From Halobacterium sp. KA-4 (GTDB taxonomy: Archaea; Halobacteriota; Halobacteria; Halobacteriales; Halobacteriaceae): a stretch of 47,500 nucleotides of DNA. Where the stretch lies: assembly GCF_021028995.1 (NCBI RefSeq), contig NZ_JAJJZG010000021.1:1-47500 (forward strand). The letters run 5' to 3'. This document shows, piece after piece, positions 42,818 through 47,500 of this stretch. Below the pieces are notes generated by a model. The model worked only from the letters and a program-made list of their open reading frames with translations, made no database searches and had not been told where the DNA came from. Numbering within the stretch: the stretch's first letter is position 1; each line of letters begins with the position of its first letter. The translations under genes and the position numbers were made by a program.

Positions 42818-42977
42818 GTGCCCTATATCGTTGCCTGCACGCTGTGCGACTTCCAGCGAGAGATTGCCGAATTAGCAGATGTATTCGAATTCCGCGACAC
42901 CCATCAAGCCACCTACGGCGAAAAACCACGTTTTCGAGTGGAAACTCATCGAGGAGAGTGACCAAGCCCCCGACTGA
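42818..42977 (+). pseudogene. CxxC zinc-type small protein with probable frameshift
   Basis: From GTG 42818 the product starts VPYIVACTLCDFQREIAELA and then DVFEFRDTHQATYGEK, almost identical to the protein at 44435-44584 (VTYLVTCTLCEFQREIDELE, then AVFEFRDTHQANYGDK). A run of five A (42921-42925) then shifts the frame: the unshifted reading ends at TGA 42959-42961 (47 residues), while removing one A restores HVFEWKLIEESDQAPD up to TGA 42977, matching the paralogue's length. This suggests a frameshift, either real or a sequencing error. Confidence 0.6.
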
Positions 42978-43081
42978 CTGGTATTTTCGGCGTTCGAAGG
43001 GCATAGAGCGGAACTGTTGTTACGGGAATTATCACAATTGATTGAAGTCAGTCGGGGGTGAGTTGTGCGTATGTCCCGATA

Positions 43082-43210
43082 ATGCGATACTGTGAGTGTC
43101 GAAATTGTGGATTCGTGTTTTTCGCTTCAGAGGATGAATCACCTCAGCCAAAACGCTATAATTCCTGCCCTAACTGTGACGGCACTAAATTCTCCCTTTT
43201 GGAGAAATAA
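43082..43210 (+). CDS. 42-residue zinc-ribbon protein
   Basis: ATG 43082 to TAA 43208-43210. It starts MRYCECRNCGFVFF and has CPNCDGTKFSLLEK, giving two cysteine knuckles (C-x-C-x2-C and C-x2-C) of a zinc ribbon. Small zinc-ribbon proteins of this size are numerous in haloarchaea; most have unknown roles. No close overlapping gene is present on either strand. Confidence 0.6.
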   Translation: MRYCECRNCGFVFFASEDESPQPKRYNSCPNCDGTKFSLLEK

Positions 43211-43308
43211 CACCGAGAGCGTACCCCTACTGAGCGGCTGTTCCAAACCATGGTGACAATCGATAGCCACCAGATAGTTAACCTATTCTCACGCTAGACT
43301 TGCTTGTT

Positions 43309-43560
43309 GTGAGGATTCTCGAAACACTGCTTGGCGGGCAGTCCCTCAACGACGTTCGGGTCAGTAACTTCACGGAGTGCGTCGTGGAATCACCGGGACT
43401 CGAACTCGTAGACACCGACAACAGCACCCTCACAATCCGAATCCATCCAGAAACAACCGCCAACGCCGATTTCATTCGGCTGTTGAACTTCTCGCGCGTC
43501 TCCATCCGTGACCTCTACACCGAGGACGGGAGTTCCTACCTCATCGTGACCATCAGTTGA
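43309..43560 (+). CDS. Small hypothetical protein
   Basis: 83 residues from GTG 43309 (a TTG at 43300 is also in frame). Alpha-beta character: RILETLLGGQSLNDVRVSNF, then LELVDTDNSTLTIRIHPETT and SRVSIRDLYTEDGSSYLIVT. No motif or family is recognised. It lies 62 nt upstream of the next gene on the same strand and may belong with it. The even composition and haloarchaeal bias in codon third positions support it as real. Confidence 0.55.
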   Translation: MRILETLLGGQSLNDVRVSNFTECVVESPGLELVDTDNSTLTIRIHPETTANADFIRLLNFSRVSIRDLYTEDGSSYLIVTIS

Positions 43561-43622
43561 ACACACCATGACCCCATCAACTCGCCCCGAGGAAAAACAG
43601 CGTCAAGTCACTGTCCAGAGTG

Positions 43623-44033
43623 ATGATTGAGGAACGCCACCGGAAGCTACATCGATTCATTCAGCAGCGTGCCAGGGCGTCCTACCGGTCGGCGTTCTAC
43701 TACGAGCGCGACAACTGGGAACCGCTGTACGTCCGCGATGACGTGGCAAGCCAACGGCTGCGTGATGAACTCCCGGATATTGTCAAGCGCGCCCGCCAGA
43801 ACCAGCCACTGCTTCGAGAAGAAGATTATCCGCCACTTGGAGAGGTACACGCGACCTCAGAAGTCCACGAGGGCGGCGTTATTCTCCACTTCCCGGAAGG
43901 GCCAGAGGTTGGCACGATTGTCTCGCTCGACCGGGATGCTGCCCGCCGGCTTGCCGGGTTCGTCTCACAAGCGATGACAATCCTCCAGTCACCACAATCC
44001 TCGGAATACCGTGCTGGCACCGTAGACGACTAA
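43623..44033 (+). CDS. Hypothetical haloarchaeal protein
   Basis: 136 residues from ATG 43623; a GTG at 43620 immediately precedes it. A basic helical N-terminus (IEERHRKLHRFIQQRARASY) leads to a central segment (SAFYYERDNWEPLYVRDDVA, then RLRDELPDIVKRARQNQPLL) and a beta-rich part followed by a C-terminal helix (RDAARRLAGFVSQAMTILQS). The combination Y-Y-x-x-D-x-W-x-x-L-Y-V-R-D-D is a pattern I have seen in small haloarchaeal proteins without known function. The next gene lies 23 nt downstream. Confidence 0.65.
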   Translation: MIEERHRKLHRFIQQRARASYRSAFYYERDNWEPLYVRDDVASQRLRDELPDIVKRARQNQPLLREEDYPPLGEVHATSEVHEGGVILHFPEGPEVGTIVSLDRDAARRLAGFVSQAMTILQSPQSSEYRAGTVDD

Positions 44034-44056
44034 CCCCAGATCAACACCGCGTAAGA

Positions 44057-44296
44057 ATGCCACCACAGAGGATACCTCAATCAATCGCCGTGTTGAACGT
44101 GGGACTCTCCGCCGCAGCACTCCTCACCGCAGGGACCGCAATATTTCTGACTGGTGCGTATCCGGGCGGGGCATGGCGTCCGCCGGGAGAGTGGCCGCCA
44201 CTGGTCTTCGTGTTGCTGGTGCTGTCAGTCATTCTTGGACTGCCACCAATTGTGCTGCTCCGTAGGTATCGAACGCAACTGCGCGTCTCAAATTGA
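44057..44296 (+). CDS. Small two-helix membrane protein
   Basis: 79 residues with two hydrophobic helices (about 7-30 and 48-68) separated by a Pro/Gly/Trp-rich loop (GAYPGGAWRPPGEWPPL), and a basic C-terminus (LLRRYRTQLRVSN). It follows the preceding gene by 23 nt. No family recognised. Confidence 0.55.
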   Translation: MPPQRIPQSIAVLNVGLSAAALLTAGTAIFLTGAYPGGAWRPPGEWPPLVFVLLVLSVILGLPPIVLLRRYRTQLRVSN

Positions 44297-44334
44297 CTCG
44301 CTTTGCTATTGGTCAGTCCGCAAACCCACTTATC

Positions 44335-44400
44335 GATTCAGCTGCTCCAGTTTCAGTATCCTTTCTGAATAAAGAAGCCGCGTTAGCGTCTACTGATAAT
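44335..44400 (+). repeat. Dispersed intergenic repeat, copy 4
   Basis: GATTCAGCTGCTCCAGTTTC, then CTTTCTGAATAAAGAAGCCG, CGTTAGCGTCTACTGATAAT. Closest match is the copy at 10933-10995. Located between convergent genes. Confidence 0.55.
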
Positions 44401-44434
44401 GTTTCGGTACCTACTCCTCCGATTCTACTGTTCA

Positions 44435-44584
44435 TCAGTCAGTGGATGGCTCCTTTTGTTCGAACTCAATGATATGCTTATCGCCGTAGTTCGCTTGGTG
44501 CGTGTCACGGAACTCGAACACAGCCTCTAATTCGTCAATCTCGCGCTGGAATTCACACAGCGTACAAGTGACGAGATAGGTCAC
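44435..44584 (-). CDS. 49-residue CxxC protein, paralogue of 42818-42977
   Basis: Start GTG 44584 chosen by alignment with the paralogue; the frame is open further upstream to 44716. The product has the CTLC knuckle (Cys7, Cys10) and an acidic helix EFQREIDELEAVFEFRDTHQ, ending IIEFEQKEPSTD. One CxxC alone may form half of a zinc site and could dimerise. It is convergent with the small membrane gene. Function unknown. Confidence 0.6.
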   Translation of the reverse strand: MTYLVTCTLCEFQREIDELEAVFEFRDTHQANYGDKHIIEFEQKEPSTD

Positions 44585-44814
44585 GACTGGGCGTTCTACG
44601 TTCGATAAACGCCTGCGAATGGGTAAACCCCCAAATTCACCGAGCGAATAACAAACTGGCCCGCAACTGCCGTTTGCAACCTGTCTGTTGCTCACCTCGA
44701 CGCTACAGCCAGTCACTCCCCGCTCACATAGAATTTACAATCCATCCCTCAAATCAGGGTACAAACGGAGACTAACTAGTAAGACGGATACCACTTCACG
44801 CACGAACCAAGAGT

Positions 44815-46974
44815 ATGACCGGTGACGATGGCAGCCATCCGGATTCGACATTCCTTCCGGATGCGAAGACGGTGGAAGTCCTCCACATCGATGACGACTC
44901 GAGCTTTGCCGATCTCGTTGCGACGTTTCTCGAACGTGAACACGAAGCGTTCACTGTCCACACTGAGACCGATCCCAGAGACGCCCTCGCGGTCCTTGAG
45001 CAAAATGATTGCTCTGTTGATTGCGTCGTCAGTGACTACGATATGCCGGGCTTGGATGGACTGGACGTCCTCGAACGTGTGCGAGATACTCACCCGGGCC
45101 TACCGTTTATTCTCTACACCGGCAAAGGTAGCGAGGAGATCGCCAGCGAAGCGATTAGCGCAGGTGTCACCGACTACCTCCAGAAAACCGGTGGCACGGA
45201 ACAGTATAGCGTCCTCGCCAATCGGATTCTGAACGCTACCGAGGGATATCGGGCTGAGCGATACCTGAATCGTGGCCTCGAAGCCATCGAAACCGCACAG
45301 GACGGCATCAGTATCCTCAACGAAGATGGCTATATCGAATACGCGAACACTGCCTGTGCAGAAATGCTCGGCTACACCCGGGAGGAGATCATCGGTCTCC
45401 ACTGGGAAACATTCTATCACGACGACGATGTCGATGCCGTCTACGACGTGCTCCTCCCGGAAGCACGCGACGGCCGCTGGCACGGGACCACGACGTTCGT
45501 CCGAAAGGACGGTGCCGAACTCAACATCGAACATACGCTCTCGTACACGGAGGATAGGTCACTGATCTGCACGCTCAGTCCACAACCAACGATTGACGCA
45601 GACACGACGAATTTGTCTGCAAAAGAGCAAGCGATGGACGAAGCGCCTGTCGGGATCCTCCTGACCGACCCCCATCAGGAGGATAACCCAATCATCTACG
45701 CGAACGACGAATTCACGGAACTCACTGGCTACGAGAAACGCGACGTTATCGGCCGAAACTGCCGGTTCCTCCAAGGCGACGCGACTGCTGACGAACCAGT
45801 TCAAAAATTGCGGACTGCGATCGACAATCGGGAATCGGTAACCGTCGAGTTACGGAACTACCGGAAGGACGGCACTGAGTTCTGGAACCGCGTCCGCGTC
45901 GCACCGCTATTCGATGACGACGGAGAGATCGACCTCTTCGTTGGGTTCCAAGATGACATTACGGAACGTAAACAGTACGAGGAACAATTGCAGTCCCACA
46001 GCGCACGGTTGGAGGCGGTGTTCGAACACTCGCCGGACATGTTCGCAGTCCACGACATCGACGGTGTGATTCGGGATGTTAACCAGCGGCTGTGTGACGA
46101 ACTCGGCTATACCGAATCAGAACTTCTCGGACGAAAGGTCTGGGACATCGACCCAACAGCCGACCCGGGTCGGGCGTCGTCGTTCTGGGATACGCTCCCA
46201 CCGAATACCCCACACCGCTTTGAGGGCGAACTCGAACGAAAGGATGGGTCGACGTTCCCCATCGAGGTGCATCTCATCCGTCTGAACTTGGATGGGGAAG
46301 ACCGGTTTGTGGCGATGGACCGCGACATCAGCGACCAGAAGCAACGCGAACGCGAGCTCGTCCAGCAGAACGAACGCTTGGACCGGTTCACGAGCGTGGT
46401 GAGCCACGACCTGCGAAATCCATTGCAAGTTGCGGAGGGGCGTCTCGAGTTACTGCGTGAGGACTGCGACAGCGACCACATCGACGAGATTGACCACGCG
46501 CTAGGCCGCATGGATGCGTTAATCGAGGATTTGCTGGCGCTCGCGCAAGCAGGCGAAGAAGCGATGGACTTGGAGCCCGTCTGGTTGCCGGAGCTTGTCG
46601 AATCCTGCTGGGAGACACTCCCGGAGACGACGGCAACACTAACAATTGAGACGGAACGGACTGTCAAGGCCGACCGCGATCAACTCCGTCAACTCGTGAT
46701 GAACCTCCTTCGGAACGCGATTGAGCACGGCGGTTCAGACGTGACAGTAACGGTCGGTGATACCGGAGACGGGTTCTACGTTGCCGACGATGGAGCTGGA
46801 CTCCCCGAATCAGTGAGTGGAAGCGTGTTTGAAGCAGGCTATACAACTGCTGACGAGGGAACGGGATTCGGGCTCAGTATCGTCGAAGAAGTCGCCAGTC
46901 GACACGGTTGGAAGATTTCGGCAGCAAACGGACGGAACGGCGGTGCTCGCTTCGAAATTACTACCACTTGCTGA
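44815..46974 (+). CDS. REC-PAS-LOV-PAS histidine kinase
   Basis: 719 residues. Receiver domain about 20-145 (D74 in VVSDYDMPGLDG), a PAS domain (about 155-255), a LOV domain (about 270-385) with GRNCRFLQG (C316) and the flavin contacts N348 (LRNYRKDG), N358 (FWNRV) and Q379 (VGFQDD), a further PAS domain (about 395-510), a phosphoacceptor helix with H531 (VVSHDLRNPLQVAEGR) and an ATPase domain (LLRNAIEHGG; VADDGAGLP; DEGTGFGLSIVEEV). All elements for blue-light-regulated autophosphorylation are present. No membrane segment. Its LOV domain matches that of the kinase-less protein at 40651, and the first PAS of both is related. Confidence 0.9.
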   Translation: MTGDDGSHPDSTFLPDAKTVEVLHIDDDSSFADLVATFLEREHEAFTVHTETDPRDALAVLEQNDCSVDCVVSDYDMPGLDGLDVLERVRDTHPGLPFILYTGKGSEEIASEAISAGVTDYLQKTGGTEQYSVLANRILNATEGYRAERYLNRGLEAIETAQDGISILNEDGYIEYANTACAEMLGYTREEIIGLHWETFYHDDDVDAVYDVLLPEARDGRWHGTTTFVRKDGAELNIEHTLSYTEDRSLICTLSPQPTIDADTTNLSAKEQAMDEAPVGILLTDPHQEDNPIIYANDEFTELTGYEKRDVIGRNCRFLQGDATADEPVQKLRTAIDNRESVTVELRNYRKDGTEFWNRVRVAPLFDDDGEIDLFVGFQDDITERKQYEEQLQSHSARLEAVFEHSPDMFAVHDIDGVIRDVNQRLCDELGYTESELLGRKVWDIDPTADPGRASSFWDTLPPNTPHRFEGELERKDGSTFPIEVHLIRLNLDGEDRFVAMDRDISDQKQRERELVQQNERLDRFTSVVSHDLRNPLQVAEGRLELLREDCDSDHIDEIDHALGRMDALIEDLLALAQAGEEAMDLEPVWLPELVESCWETLPETTATLTIETERTVKADRDQLRQLVMNLLRNAIEHGGSDVTVTVGDTGDGFYVADDGAGLPESVSGSVFEAGYTTADEGTGFGLSIVEEVASRHGWKISAANGRNGGARFEITTTC

Positions 46975-47129
46975 TCTGACGGTCTTGGTGAAACAGCCGA
47001 GAAAACAAGTTCAGAAACGTCGTTCACTCACGAAGCCCGACACCCCGCTGGGCTAATAATACTGTGAGGTGCTATCTATCAAGGGCCATCCATCGGCTCT
47101 TTCGATGGCGTAATGTCCGATGACTTGCA

Positions 47130-47276
47130 TCATGTTCGTTTCTCTCGGATTCCTTCGCGGCTGCGAGTCATGTCTTCGCAGTTCGGACAGACACGTGGCT
47201 CGTCGATAGAGTCCGGGGTGAATACACGGACGTAGACGTCTGTGACGTGGCTGCCACAGTTCTGGCACTCCGGCAT
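47130..47276 (-). CDS. Small zinc-ribbon protein, DUF7563-like
   Basis: 48 residues from ATG 47276 (ATG 47303 upstream is also in frame). MPECQNCGSHVTDVYVRVFT, then RVCPNCEDMTRSREGIREKR: two CxxC knuckles form a zinc ribbon. This agrees with the DUF7563 zinc-ribbon family often found in haloarchaeal mobile elements (from memory). Role unknown. Confidence 0.7.
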   Translation of the reverse strand: MPECQNCGSHVTDVYVRVFTPDSIDEPRVCPNCEDMTRSREGIREKRT

Positions 47277-47381
47277 ACCAGTAGCAGTCATCTTATCGGT
47301 CATAGGCTTTCTGTCAGCGCCGAAACGACCGAGTAGAACTGCAGAAGCGTCCACAACCCTTCCAGACTTAGTCTCAGTACC

Positions 47382-47500
47382 TCACAAAGCATCGCCGGCT
47401 AATCCGACTTGAGCCATCTGTTCTGTTGTGGTGAGTCGTCGATCACGGTTGAGCAACGCTGATCGAAGGCGGAGCTGTCGCTGTCGGCGGCGCTCAGCCG
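47382..47500 (-). CDS. C-terminal end of an unidentified protein (partial)
   Basis: A frame runs in from the right edge to TGA (47384-47382). It reads AERRRQRQLRLRSALLNRDR, then RLTTTEQMAQVGLAGDAL. The basic helix and open frame are suggestive, but 38 residues are not enough for a family call. Confidence 0.3.
   Translation of the reverse strand, partial: AERRRQRQLRLRSALLNRDRRLTTTEQMAQVGLAGDAL

Overview
The window reads as DNA from an extremely halophilic archaeon (class Halobacteria). Predicted proteins are strongly acidic, coding DNA is GC-rich, secreted proteins carry twin-arginine lipobox signals, several genes look leaderless with a TATA-like box 25-30 nt upstream, and many families are typical of haloarchaea (AsnC-TRASH copper regulators, TumE/HTH modules, REC-PAS kinases, DUF-type zinc ribbons). 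A ParA gene with an iterated repeat array, a VirB6-like protein, an integrase, an IS4-type transposase, a tnpB remnant and toxin-antitoxin-like pairs suggest a megaplasmid or a large integrated element. Genus cannot be decided from the sequence.

Layout. (1) 1-12.6 kb, plasmid/conjugation-like backbone: lipoproteins, small HTH genes, a tnpB remnant with its right end, an HTH/TumE toxin-antitoxin-like pair under a promoter full of TTGG/CCAA inverted repeats, a VirB6/TrbL-like membrane protein, a PH-domain/membrane gene split by one in-frame TAG, a HEPN-motif protein, and a partition locus (acidic partner, parA, 9-bp tandem repeats). (2) 12.9-16.1 kb: a PQQ-repeat Tat lipoprotein and an IS4-family transposase. 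(3) 16.5-18.8 kb: a tightly packed HTH, TumE-like, tyrosine recombinase operon. (4) 18.8-35.3 kb, a heavy-metal island: FmdE-like protein, P1B ATPase with an unusual CPG motif plus HMA chaperone and ArsR-type regulator, two permease-YHS fusions, two Met/Trp/His-rich SHOCT proteins, DoxX, Usp, an ABC-2 exporter, an AsnC-TRASH regulator, a CopZ-like chaperone and a CPH-type CopB ATPase. (5) 35.5-47.5 kb, a signalling region: a Fic/Doc-like protein, small HTH and zinc-ribbon genes, four PAS-containing sensors (three starting with a receiver domain), and a TrmB-type regulator. Two of these sensors contain a canonical LOV flavin-binding motif with the reactive cysteine.

How the parts may work together. 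In the metal island, chaperones, cytoplasmic metal sensors and two different P1B pumps form two parallel efflux circuits (Zn/Cd-like and Cu-like), with the YHS permeases and Met-rich membrane proteins as probable accessory metal handling. In the signalling region, a kinase-less REC-PAS-LOV protein lies 42 nt upstream of a TrmB-type regulator, and a REC-PAS-LOV-PAS kinase lies 2 kb further on. The most interesting possibility is an uncharacterised blue-light signalling cluster on a mobile haloarchaeal replicon. All functions are inferred from sequence reading only; no database search was run.
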